DNA from: Sinotaia quadrata
Lineage: Eukaryota; Mollusca; Gastropoda; Architaenioglossa; Viviparidae
Assembly (NCBI GenBank): GCA_028829895.1
Contig: CM054181.1
Coordinates: 470,001-534,000, forward strand
Length of the DNA stretch: 64,000 nt
Direction of reading: 5' to 3'
Shown here: in pieces, positions 37,671-48,639 of the stretch
How the letters are laid out: each line of letters opens with the position of its first letter
Position numbering within the stretch: the stretch's first letter is position 1
Notes under the pieces: generated by a model
What the model was told of the DNA's origin: nothing
Databases searched by the model: none
What the model saw: the letters and a program-made list of their open reading frames with translations, nothing else
Translations under genes and position numbers: made by a program

Positions 37671-37743
37671 GTCTCGAGCGGTTAGCCAGTCGTCTGTAGC
37701 GTCGTGTATGAAACGTTGGGCAAGAGGACTCATGCTAATCTTC
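37671..37743 (-). CDS. candidate internal exon of an unknown gene
   Basis: On the minus strand an open frame ends at an excellent splice donor: exon GAC followed by GTAAGTAC (37670 downward). The last 21 codons start at the ATG at 37733-37731 and read MSPLAQRFIHDATDDW, then LTARD. Upstream the frame stays open through LWHCRPKIS to a TGA near 37806. A plausible acceptor (CCTTGTGGCACTGCAG) would start the exon near 37755; other AGs exist, so the start is uncertain. Composition is far less AT-rich than the flanks and shows no repeat structure. I recognise no family. Confidence 0.35.
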
Positions 37744-37794
37744 GGTCTGCAGTGCCACAAGGACCCTAGTGGACACCTGACCGACTGGTAGGCT

Positions 37795-38690
37795 GGTCAG
37801 ATTTTTAATTATTGTGGTTTAATTGTCACTGGGTTTATAATTATTGTGATTTAATTGCTCACTGGGTTTATAATTATTGTGGTTTAATTGTACAATGGGT
37901 TTATAATTATTGTTTTAATTGCACACTGGGTTTATAATTAATGTGGTTTAATTGCACAATGGGTTTATTATTATTGTGATTTAATTGCTCGCTGGGTTTA
38001 TAATTATTGTGGTTCAATAGCACACTGGGTTTATAATTATTTTGGTTTAATTGCACACTGGGTTTATGCACACTGGGTTTATAATTATTGTGGTTTAATT
38101 GTCACTGGGTTTATAATTATTGTGGTTTAATTGCACACTGGGTTTATAATTATTGTGGTTTAATTGCACACTGGGTTTATAATTATTTTGGTTTAATTGC
38201 ACACTGGGTTTATGCACACTGGGTTTATAATTATTGTGGTTTAATTGCACACTGGGTTTATAATTATTGTGGTTTAATTGCACACTGGGTTTATAATTAT
38301 TGTGGTTTAATTGCACACTGGGTTTATAATTATTGTGGTTTAATTGCACACTGGGTTAATAATTATTTTGGTTTAATTGCATACTGGGTTTATAATTATT
38401 TTGGTTTAATTGCACACTGGGTTTATAATATTTTTTGTTTAATTGCACACTGGATTTATAATTATTGTGATTTAATTGCACACTGGGTTTATAATTATTT
38501 TGGTTTAATTGCACACTGGGTTTATAATTATTTTGGTTTAATTACACACTGGGTTTATTATTATTTTGGTTTAATTGCACACTGGGTTTATAATTATTGT
38601 GGTTTAATTGCACATTTGGTTTAATTGCATACTGGGTTTATAATTATTGTGGTTTAATTGCACACTGGGTTTATAATTATTTTGGTTTAA
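37795..38690. repeat. 32-bp minisatellite, about 28 copies
   Basis: Units contain TTATAATTATTGTGGTTTAA and TTGCACACTGGG. GTGG, TTGG and GTGA variants are interspersed. A longer block with an extra TTTATGCACACTGGG occurs twice (about 38060 and 38210), marking a duplicated segment. Confidence 0.97.
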
Positions 38691-38970
38691 TCCTACCTAT
38701 CACACGTTGTCCCTAATGAACTCAGGAATGCAGATGGAAACGCAACGAACGAAAAATGTCTTAGATGGAAAGAAACATTCTGTGTTTAAATAATAAAATT
38801 AAAGAAAGCAACGTGAAACATCCAAAGTAAGACGGATACAAAATTTAACAATGGCCCATATGTTCACTTGTAACTGACATCCATCTGACACGCATTGCAG
38901 TATAAAAAAGCAACACTGTGATGTCACTATGGCTAACAATACGATGCAGACATGATACTGAATCTCTTGA

Positions 38971-39050
38971 ACACATTGTTTGTAGTGAAAAGATGAGTTA
39001 AAACCCTAACCCTAACACAGTGTTTGTAGTGAAAAGATGAGTTAAAACCC
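38971..39050. repeat. 36-bp duplication separated by a telomere-like filler
   Basis: ACACATTGTTTGTAGTGAAA begins the first copy and CACAGTGTTTGTAGTGAAAA the second. Both end GAGTTAAAACCC. Between them is TAACCCTAA, giving AACCCTAACCCTAA at 39002-39015. Confidence 0.9.
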
Positions 39051-39237
39051 ACGATAAATAAAAATAATAGCTGTCGAGGCAATAAAAACGTTATTTATAA
39101 ACAGAAGCTTGATTTAAGGCAAAACCTTAGCAGGATCTAACAAAACAGAGTGCGGAAAACATATATACATGCTTAAAAAACAGTATTTGAAATTTAAAAT
39201 GTATCATGAAGTGAAAGCAAAAAGCACCTTTTGTCTT

Positions 39238-39285
39238 CTTGTAAATACTCTGAGTCGTCATCATCATACTGGCTGCCGTACATGC
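39238..39285 (-). CDS. candidate exon of an unknown gene
   Basis: On the minus strand a strong acceptor (CTTTTCTTTTCCTCAG) precedes 39285. The sequence after it is open and acidic: MYGSQYDDDDSEYLQEDK. It either ends at a weak donor (AAAAG followed by GTGCTT, 39237) or runs on to a TAA about 11 codons later. It lies on the same strand as the candidate at 37671 and upstream of it, so both could belong to one gene, but exon phase cannot be checked. No family recognised. Confidence 0.35.
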
Positions 39286-39327
39286 CTGAGGAAAAGAAAA
39301 GTTCATATTTATTAAATATTTAATAGT

Positions 39328-40499
<1,172 letters not shown>

Positions 40500-41085
40500 T
40501 CTTTCTTAGCTATTTAACAAAGTTAGATATACATATATCTGAATTGGATAATTAACAAAATTATTTATATATGTGTGATACTCACTAACTTTCATTGTAA
40601 GACAACTAACAGTTAAAGTATATAAAACAATTTATTTGTATAAAATAATTAACAAAGTTTATATATGTGTTACTCACTGTCTTTGTAAGACAACTAACAG
40701 TTAAAGTATATAAAACAATTAACAAAGTTTATATATGTGTTACTCACTGTCTTTTTTTTTAATTTTTTTTTTAATAGAAAACCAACAGTTTAAGTATACA
40801 CAGTATATCTGTAATAGCCCATTAACAAAGTTTATGTATATGTAACTCACTGTCTTTATTCTTTGACAAATAATAAACTTTAAGTATATAACATAGTCAT
40901 GGAGTTATTACTTATTTCTTTAACAAATACCGTTTATGTCTAAGGGTCCTAACAAATACCGTTTATGTTTAAGGGTTCCTAACAAAGAACGTTTATATTT
41001 ATTGGTTCGTAACAAAGAACGTTTATGTCTATTGGTTCGTAACAAAGAACGTTTATGTCTATTGGTTCGTAACAAAGAACGTCAA
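40500..41085. repeat. about 65-110-bp degenerate repeats, then a 30-bp array
   Basis: TTAACAAAGTTTATATATGT and TGTTACTCACTGTCTTTGTA recur four times to about 40870. From about 40915, six units of AACAAAGAACGTTTATGTCT plus ATTGGTTCGT follow. Confidence 0.88.
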
Positions 41086-41850
41086 GGGGACTCCACTAGA
41101 CAATTCTGGCACTGAGACTAAAACTGCTGCTAAACTGATTCTTCTGTGCTCTGTTTCTTTCGTTCTAACATAAATTCCTTCTAAACTACCTAGAATTATA
41201 TAATACTTTAACTATAAAAAAAATACTACATTAAATACTCTTTAAATACAATACTTCCTTACTATATTTTACAAAACAAATGATCAAATACAATAAATAA
41301 CTATATTCCTCTGATAGGAGGAAACCATGTACACATATATAAATCATAGAATACACTAAGTAAACAATATAAACTAGCTTACAAAATTATATAAATACAA
41401 ACTACATCCCATTAACTATTAGAATACCTAAACATCAACTTTATTAAATAAATATATAATATGATAAGTGGCGGTTAAACACGTACACAATGGCACAGCA
41501 ATACACATTAATATAGCAGACCGCGCCGCGCGATTCAAACTAGCGGCCGATGACCTACTTTGCCGCCAGGCAAAAACAAGCGCTACGCACACGCACACAC
41601 AGCGCTGTATACACGTACACCCACCCTTCCACAATAGCATATTTGGTGTACTTTGTAAATGGAAATACGAACTGAAGTTTTTCGAAGTATATATCATATT
41701 TGATGTATTTGTAAATAGAAATGCGGACTGAAGTGTTTTGTGAAATGCTTTGTTGAAGTTCTGTAATGGATATCTCCATGGCCAACATAATAAAATATTA
41801 GACAAAATCCCTCACACACACAACACACAACACACACACATACACACACA
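41086..41850. other. unassigned sequence
   Basis: A GC-rich patch with several CpGs lies at 41515-41600. AATGGAAATACGAACTGAAG and AATAGAAATGCGGACTGAAG form a roughly 56-bp duplication near 41657 and 41713. Confidence 0.5.
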
Positions 41851-41855
41851 CGCAT

Positions 41856-41916
<61 letters not shown>
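41851..41916. repeat. (CA)n microsatellite
   Basis: An almost pure CA run. Confidence 0.99.
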
Positions 41917-41919
<3 letters not shown>

Positions 41920-42079
41920 CACGGATGCCGTTTGCTTTGGTGTCTGCCTCTGTTTTCTATCTCCTTATTCTCCCCCCCCCCACCTCTCCCGCTTCACAGC
42001 CCAACCTCGCTCATCACTCCCTTGGAACGCTTCTATAGTCTTCCATTTCATGCATTCTATTTCTTTGTTTCTGTTTCAG

Positions 42080-42095
42080 AGAAGCCTCCGCCACC
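42080..42095 (+). CDS. candidate 16-nt microexon
   Basis: A textbook acceptor (TTTCTTTGTTTCTGTTTCAG, ending 42079) is followed after 16 nt (AGAAGCCTCCGCCACC) by a consensus donor GTAAGT at 42096. In one phase it encodes KPPP-type proline-rich sequence. No flanking exons are identified, so it could be chance. Confidence 0.25.
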
Positions 42096-42101
42096 GTAAG
42101 T

Positions 42102-42659
42102 CTAAAATCGAAAATGGCTTCTGAAGATAATATTTTTTGACGTTTTCTAATAGAATACCATATATATTCCGTCTGGAAACCTTTTTTTTCACTTACGACA
42201 GCATCTCTAATCTCCAAAGAGATTGTCAGCAAAAGGCACAAAACCCACTTTCTGAAGAGTGCTAGTACGGACGGGTGCCAATGGCTTCCCCATACAAATA
42301 ATCCATGTATTACCAATAAATAGATTTCTCCTGCCAAGATCTCAGGATGAGTGTTTTGTTTTACATTTTTGTTTGGGAGGTTTTACTGGTAAAGTTCTCT
42401 TATTGACTCTCTTACAGAGAGAATGAGCGAATAATGGAAGATAATGATGACAAAGGAAGAGAAACCGAGCCATGGAGTTTGCTTGTTTTATTTTTTCTTG
42501 TGGACAAAGTGTTGTCTGCTGTCAGTCTTTAGATTTCTACGAGACCTCGGCATCTTGTTCATGAAGGGGTTTCCAGATCACAGCTCATGACGTATTTATC
42601 GCGAAAAATTCGACATTTATTTCTAGAATTTAGTGTGTGTAGTGTTTTTTTCTTTTCTA
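42102..42659. other. unassigned sequence
   Basis: Nothing recognised. Confidence 0.5.
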
Positions 42660-42666
42660 GTGTCGA

Positions 42667-42701
<35 letters not shown>

Positions 42702-42960
42702 GTTGATCTGCCTGTCAATTTTCTGTCTACTTGTCTTTCTTTGCCTCTCTCTCTCTCTCTCTCTGTTTCTCTTTACCTCTCTGTTTCTCTGCCTGTCTTT
42801 TATTCTGTCTGCTTATTTGTTTCTCTCTGTTTCGATGTCCCTCTATCTCTGTCTGTCCCTCTCTCTGTCTCTGAATGTGTTTTTCAATCTGCCTTTCGCT
42901 CTCTTTCTCTGTGTGTGTTTTTTTCTGTCTGCCTTTCGCTCCTTTTCTCTTACATCCATT
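42660..42960. repeat. CT-rich simple sequence
   Basis: (TCTG)n, (CT)n and diverged CTCTCTGTCTGT words. The long Ser/Leu/Cys frames are artefacts. Confidence 0.95.
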
Positions 42961-44225
42961 AAAATATAACGAAAAAAAACTTTAAAAAGTAGAATGGGAA
43001 GTATAAATACATAATTATCACAAAATATACCGCTACGAAAACATACTAACTGTAGGTACAAACTTTGGAAATATAATAAAAGTATAAATAGATAATTATC
43101 ATATAATATGCCGTTACGAAAACACATTAACTGTATGTACAAAATTTGGAAATATAAATCTTTAACAGCTGGGTTTGCACGATCCTCCTTACACTCATTC
43201 GGATATTAATGTATTTTACTGACTCGTAAAACTAATATATAATCCAGCAATGACAAACTGACTCGTAAAACTAATATATACTCCAGCAATGACAAACTGA
43301 CTCGTAAAACTACTATATACTCCAGCAATGACAAACTTACTCTTAAAACTAATATATACTCCATCAATGCCTTACTAAAATAAAGTCACGTTCAACACTT
43401 GATGCTCACTCGTAATATATTATTTAAACTGTTTGGCAATATAAGTCACTCTCATGTGCAAATATCTAAAATCAGTAATTTAATTAGTGCTTCATGAACT
43501 AGCGCCAACTTTGAATTCTAACTGCCAAGGAGAGTAAATACCTAAAACCAGTAATTTAATTAATGCTTCATGAACTAGCGCCAACTTTGAATTCTAACTG
43601 CCAAGGAGAGTAAATATCTAAAAACCAGTGATTTAATTAGTGCTACTTGTGACTTTTCTTTGAAGAATTATCGCATAACGCTTAATTGCATCAGAACGGG
43701 TTACACTTCTTTGTCAAACACGAGCACACAGTCCTGTCTTTAAGAACTGGCATAACACTTTGCGTTAAGATGGGATCACACTGGTCACTCCTTAAAAACA
43801 AGCATGATATTGTGAGTATAACATAAACCCGCTGGTCTTTCTTTAGGAGCCAGCCTAATGCTTTCTATCGCAGAGTAAGCCCGTTCACCATTCTTTATGA
43901 ACTCACAGAACGGTTTGTGTCAGATCAAGATTCCATTGATCATTCTTGGGACCTAGCAGAGCGCTTTCTATCATAACAGAAACCCTTTGCCCTTCCTTTG
44001 GAACTAGCTTAACATATGTCAAATCCTGAAGAAAGTGGCATAATCTTTGGAACTAGCAGATTGCCATTGCTTCATAACACGAACAATTGGGGCATTAACA
44101 TTGGAGCTAGCAGATTGCCTTGCATCATAACACGGACAATGGTGACATAAACTTTGGAGCTAGCAGATTGCCATTGCATAATAACACGAACAATGGTGAC
44201 ATAAACTTTGGAGCTATCTTAATGT
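42961..44225. repeat. series of short and decayed minisatellites
   Basis: A roughly 85-bp pair with ACTGTAGGTACAAACTTTGG lies at 42990-43155. Four 39-bp units with GACTCGTAAAACTAATATAT lie at 43220-43375. Units of about 75 bp with ATGAACTAGCGCCAACTTTG lie at 43460-43640. Degenerate TTTGGAACTAGC words follow, then about 54-bp units with ATAAACTTTGGAGCTAGCAG at 44030-44225. Confidence 0.85.
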
Positions 44226-44767
44226 TTGGAGTTGAGACACAGCCGACTTGAGAAAAGGAAAAAACATATTGTGACGTAATATGATTCACGAATCTGTAAC
44301 TCTAGAAGTATTGGCTCGCTCCCGGTAATCTCCCTTTGACGTGCGAAAGGTGCTTTCATCTGCGGCATTTGGTGCGTAAGGCCAGCGTGCCCTAAGAACA
44401 GCGTAAATGACAGGCAAAGTGGTTCATACGTTTAAACATTCCTATTTTATGTAATGTTTAATAGAAATTATGAGCAAGGGATATACATATAAAACAATAA
44501 GATACATTTCTTTATAATTATTATTAAGTATTACTATTGTACAAAGTAGGCCTAAGAAAACTTTTACTATTTTCTTTTCAAAAGGAAATTAGTTATCTGC
44601 ATTGCTCATGGGTACTTTGATCTGAAATAAAGGTATACGTGAAATCCCCATTAACATTCTGAATTAAACACTATGATTATCTATGGATACATGTAAGTAT
44701 GTATGTAGGTATGTATCTATGTATGTATGTATATATATATATATATATATTGTATGTAAGTATTATT
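44226..44767. other. unassigned, with a GC-richer patch
   Basis: Bases 44310-44400 are GC-richer and contain the molluscan-type core AAAGGGAGATTAC on the minus strand. A (GTAT)n/(TA)n run lies at 44695-44750. Confidence 0.45.
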
Positions 44768-45690
44768 TAAACCAGTTTTAGCTGAAAGAGTACCTTTTAT
44801 TATCCAATGAATACGATTTACAAGAATGCTCTAAGATCAAATGTTTACCTGCTATAAAGAATTCTATTGTCTTATCACTTTGAATTTGGTATGGCAAAAT
44901 ATCTGATCATGATAGACGACCGAAAGCTTAATGGTGAGTTAACTAACTGATTGAGAGAGAATGGACTTATAAATATTTCGTGCATTTTGATATGTGAACT
45001 AAGACGCTCGTATGTAGTATGCTAAATGCTTGACAATACATTCATAAAACTGATCTTTTGTATTTGTAAGCGTACGCGTGTATCTAATAAAATACTGTTG
45101 TAGGAAACTTAAATTGACAGTTGAATGTAAGAAAGAATGGAGTTAGAGATGAATAAACTGGAAACTTAACGTTTGCTCACTGACTGTTTTGTCTTTATCT
45201 GAATCTCCTAGTTTACTGATTTCTAAACCGCTATGACTGTGATGTTTCTGCCTCCAGTATGTTACTTGTAAGTGTAAGGGTTAGGGTTAGGGTTAGGGTT
45301 AGGGTTAGGGTAAGGGTACGCTGCATGAACTCTGTTGAAGAGTGGTGGCAAAGTATGCTGACTACTGTATATTGCAAACTTTCTGGTACAAGGAAGTTAC
45401 TAGAAATTGCTACAATTGTTGATCTGCTTGAGGGAGTGCCCAGATTAGCCTCGAGAGAATAGCAGCTCATCAGTGTTCTACAAAGTGTAAGAGAAATACA
45501 TGAAACTGACAAATTCACTTGTGACAATAAACTTGTGGCTTTGTTAAGAAAGCACTGAAAGACTATTGCAGCTTGACCTTGACATTGTTATATATAAACT
45601 ATTATTGCTATAATCTCTATAACTCCACTTCTGTTCTCTGAGGAAAACTATCCTGGATTTGTATTGACACTAATATGCAGAATCATGTCA
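44768..45690 (+). mobile_element. LTR-like dispersed repeat, copy E
   Basis: Carries the family landmarks from TTATTATCCAATG through AATGGTGAGTTAACTAACTG, ATACTGTTGTAGGAAACT, TGGTACAAGGAAGTTACTAG, CTGCTTGAGGGA and AACTTGTGGCTTTGTT to TTTGTATTGACAC. The first 150 bp or so are missing. A telomeric tract sits inside it. Integrase coding sequence starts immediately downstream. Confidence 0.85.
45275..45316 (+). repeat. interstitial telomeric repeat, (TTAGGG)5
   Basis: Five perfect TTAGGG units (45281-45310) are bracketed by a TAAGGG on each side. At this position the sister copies have only a short GTGTAAGTATAAGAATACAC-like sequence. Confidence 0.98.
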
Positions 45691-46124
45691 AAGCCTAAGA
45701 TGGATTTTCACCATCATTGATTATGCTATTCATTATGCTGAGGCGGTTGGTCAGTTTTATTAGTACTGAATGTGTTGTTCGCCAGTTTCTCGCACGTAGG
45801 ATTTACAGAAGAAATCTTGTCTGATAAAGAGACTCATTTCACAAGCGATTTAATGGAAGATATTAATTAACTATTGAGGGTAAAGCAGTTAATGAAAGAG
45901 ATTAATCAACTGTTGAGGGTAAAGCAGTTAATAAAAGAGATTAATCAACTGTAGAGGGTAAAACAGTTAATGAAAGAGATTAATCAACTGTTGAGGGTAA
46001 AGCAGTTAATGAAAGAGATTAATCAACTCTTGAGGGTAAAGCAGTTAATGAAAGAGATTAATCAACTCTTGAGGGTAAAGCAGTTAAAACTACTCCTTCC
46101 CGTCATTTATGTAATGGTTTAGTC
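45690..46124 (+). pseudogene. Ty3/gypsy integrase core, broken
   Basis: The translation gives RWIFTIIDYAIHYAEAV, matching the segment around the first catalytic Asp (codon 45719-45721). In another frame it gives EEILSDKETHFTSDLMEDI, matching the second catalytic Asp (codon 45823-45825). After an internal 39-bp array comes TTPSRHLCNGLV, the block that normally precedes the catalytic Glu. The spacing between the two Asp is short for the family, so a deletion and a frameshift lie between them. The frame is then cut by a hAT end at 46125. The enzyme would have inserted element cDNA. Recognition rests on motif order. Confidence 0.8.
45881..46087. repeat. 39-bp minisatellite inside the integrase core, about 5 copies
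   Basis: Units contain AATGAAAGAGATTAATCAAC and TGAGGGTAAAGCAGTT. The period equals 13 codons, so the expansion kept the integrase frame (INQLLRVKQL), although one copy has a TAG. Confidence 0.93.
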
Positions 46125-46170
46125 TAGGGGTGGGCAAACTACTGCCCGCGAGCCGCATGCGGCCCGGCAA
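46125..46170 (+). mobile_element. hAT-type terminal sequence
   Basis: TAGGGGTGGGCAAACTACTG followed by CCCGCGAGCCGCATGCGGCC resembles the CAGGGGTGGGCAAACT ends of many hAT elements, with T for C at base 1. It marks the 5' edge of the insertion in the integrase. I found no matching inverted end downstream. Confidence 0.8.
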
Positions 46171-46494
46171 CTGATAGTATGCGGCCCTGAGGGCATTTAG
46201 AAATTAAAAAAAAGGGCCTTGCAGTGTCAAACTGTTAGCGCAGTCACGCTTGACGCACAAAAATCGTCACTAATTGATTCGGGCTAACATTTAACTACTT
46301 GCACTGATGAAAGAAAAGACCATACTATGTCAAACTGTTAAACTCTAACTGCAATCAACTCTTGGGGTCCAACCTCCAGACTTCGCCAATCATCTTATTT
46401 ACAGTATAGGTAACTGTAAATTAACATTGTCTGTCATTACCCTCACTGTGTGATCAACGGAATATCCTGACCACACATTATTACCACTTCACTG
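46171..46494. other. degenerate 5' part of the hAT element
   Basis: Lies between the terminal sequence and the first recognisable transposase block. No reliable frame is visible. Confidence 0.5.
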
Positions 46495-47428
46495 TGTGAT
46501 CCATCAAGAAAATCTGTGTAAAACTGTTTTGAATATCAACATGTAATTGACCCAGTTGTCAGTGTCATCAACCTCATCAGATCAAGAGGACTTAATCACA
46601 GACACTTCAGGGCATTACTTGACGATTTGGAAACTGAACATTCCGATGTGCTGTACCACACTAGTGTTCGATGGCTGAGTCTCAGCAAGGTGTTGAGGCG
46701 AGTGTGGGACCTCAGAGAAGAAATAGTGATGTTCCTAGAGATGAAGGGCATTGAATGTGACTTTAAAACTAACATTGCCAATAAAGAGTAGAAATTAGAC
46801 TTTGTGTTTGCCATTGAAATTACGGAAAAGTTAAATGAACTGAATGTCAAACTTCAGGGCGATGGTGTGTTTGCACATGTAAAATCATTTCGGGCAAAAC
46901 TCTGACTGTTCTCCAGACAAGCAAGTGAAAAAAAGTTTTGTCACTTCCCTTTGCTGAAACAAGAAACCATTTCTGGTGAAATGACTGAAAAGTATAAAGC
47001 CAAATTAGATGCACTGACTGATGAATTTGGAAGGAGATTTAAAGACTTCAAGAACTTAGAACCACAGTTCAATATTTTCAGTTCCACTTTTAGTGCAGAA
47101 GCTGATACAGCCCCGGAGGACATACATAGAGCTTCTTGACTTACAAGCAGATCATGACCTGAAAGAGAAATTCAAGTCAGATGGTTTGCTGGATTTCTAT
47201 GGATCTTTATCAGAAGAATCATTTCCCAACTTGAAAAACTTTGCAGCTAAACTTTTATCATTGTTTGGATCAACATACATTTGCGAACAAGCATGTTCTT
47301 GATTGAAGATCAACAAATCTAAGAATAGGTCTTTATTGTTGGACTGCAACTTACATGCCGTCATGAGAATTTCAACAAGTAAACTTGCTCCAGATTTCAA
47401 GAATATTGTTAAAAATTGCAAGCAATAA
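46495..47428 (+). pseudogene. hAT transposase C-terminal half, broken
   Basis: Recognisable blocks in order: IHQENLC (near 46502), VIDPVVSVINLIRSRGLNHR, the DVLYHTSVRWLS block, FLEMKGIE, ELNVKLQG and DHDLKEKF. The C-terminal dimerisation segment follows, with LLSLFGSTYICEQACS, LKINKSKNRS and LHAVMRI. This is the arrangement of the hAT transposases related to GTF2IRD2 and EPM2AIP1 proteins. Damage includes a frameshift near 46550, TAG at 46789, TGA at 46903, a frameshift near 47125 and TGA at 47300. The natural end is the TAA at 47426-47428. The BED finger and the N-terminal catalytic region are missing. Confidence 0.92.
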
Positions 47429-47574
47429 TTGATATCAACACATGATGGATAGCTGCTGAGAATGTACACAAAAGTAAAGAAGAGTGTCTGTACAACCATT
47501 AAATGAAACTGTGTATAACATTGAAATCGGTATATGGGTGTTGTTGTTACCTCTGCACTAAACAACTGAGACGT
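47429..47574. other. hAT 3' flank or junction
   Basis: Should contain the 3' end of the hAT element and its junction with the integrase, but I see no inverted terminal sequence or target duplication. A deletion at this edge is likely. Confidence 0.45.
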
Positions 47575-47942
47575 TTCATGGATAGGACCCTTTGAAGTTA
47601 TTGAATGGGCGCATTTTCTGAATTCAGATCAGATCTGAAGCAAAATGTTTTCATGCTAATCTGATGAAAATATATAAAGAATGCCCAGATAACATGGTCA
47701 CTACTATTGTAAGAGAGGATGATGTACCTGATGCCAAATCTGTACCATACCCAGGCTTAACAGATGTTCAAACTATTGATGATGTTATTAAATACTATGA
47801 CGTTCAATGGCAATGGAGCATGATAACAGAAACTCACAATGTTTCTACTGATAAACATGGAAAAAGGAGTCTGTGCAAATTTATGGTCACACTACGGGAT
47901 CATAATCTAATCTGCATGATACCATGTTTTACCTTATGCTAA
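47575..47942 (+). pseudogene. integrase C-terminal GPY/F module and linker to RT
   Basis: WIGPFEVIE (47579) and, in another frame, VFHANLMKIYKECPDN (47646) are the two halves of the GPY/F module that ends many Ty3/gypsy integrases. The second frame continues without a stop through REDDVPDAKSVPYPGLTDVQ and TIDDVIKYYDV to 47942. That is the kind of linker which leads into RT when integrase precedes RT. Between this module and the core at 46124 a large part of the integrase is absent, replaced by the hAT element. Confidence 0.85.
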
Positions 47943-48290
47943 AAAGGATGCTTATGATACCATGTTTTACCTTATGCTAAACAGGATGCTTATAAGCAGG
48001 AAATTGGCTCTATGTTAACCTTATGTATGACTGAGAAGTCGGAATCCATGATACCACGTTTTACCTTATGTTAAACAGGATGCTTTTAAGCAGGAAATTG
48101 GCTCTATGTTAACCTTATGTATGATTGAGAAGTCGGAATCCATGTGTAGACCTACTATTGTCCTAGTTAAAATGAAGTATTTACACACACTGATTTTGTG
48201 TGGACTATAGACATCTGAACAAGATTGTTTTTTCAACTGAACTGATTCCTGAAGCAGAGCACCTTTTCACCTGGCTCAATGGGTAAAATA
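47943..48290 (+). pseudogene. Ty3/gypsy reverse transcriptase N-terminal fragment, broken
   Basis: After a 94-bp duplication (GGATGCTTATAAGCAGGAAA at about 47983 and its TTTTAAGC version at about 48077), the translation reads KQEIGSMLTLCMIEKSES, then PTIVLVKM. After a frame change it reads FCVDYRHLNKIV (48194) and PEAEHLFTWLNG. The VDYR-LNK block is a hallmark of Ty3/gypsy RT. Sequence stops before the YxDD catalytic box, where a tandem array begins. It follows the integrase on the same strand, which is the order of Gmr1-like elements. Confidence 0.88.
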
Positions 48291-48299
48291 TTTTTTCTA

Positions 48300-48530
48300 A
48301 TTTAGCATAAGATGATAACATAACAATACGCTTTTAGGTCTCTCTCAATAAAGCATAAAATAATAGCAGTACGCTTTTAGGTCTCTCTCAATAAAGCTTA
48401 AAATAATAGCAGTACGCTTTTAGGTCTCTCTCAATAAAGCATAAAATGATAACATAACAGTACGATTTTAGGTCTGTCTCAATAAAGCATAAAATGATAA
48501 CATAACAGTACGCTTTTAGGTCTCTCGAAA
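48300..48530. repeat. about 46-49-bp minisatellite, 5 copies
   Basis: Units contain ACGCTTTTAGGTCTCTCTCA and ATAAAGCATAAAATGATAAC; some lack ATAACA. Confidence 0.94.
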
Positions 48531-48639
48531 CGAAAAAACATAATCTGTGAATGTGCCTGTTTATGTGTGTACATTGAGGTTAATGTGCAAATTTGTGCAT
48601 TGTGAGCATTTAGTGCTTTTGTACACGATTGGGTGTCCT

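Noticed and set aside
38088..38624. 178-residue frame of HWVYNY units
   Set aside because: By-product of the 32-bp array with length variants; no sign of selection.
41515..41560. tRNA-like T-arm word GATTCAAA in a GC-rich patch
   Set aside because: Flanking bases do not form the T stem, and no acceptor or anticodon stem can be drawn.
44310..44400. possible small structured RNA or exon
   Set aside because: GC-richer, but no stem set or splice pair holds up; it is more likely a short interspersed repeat fragment.
47429..47600. 3' inverted end and target duplication of the hAT element
   Set aside because: I looked for the complement of GGGGTGGGCAAAC and a repeat of GTTTAGTC and found neither.
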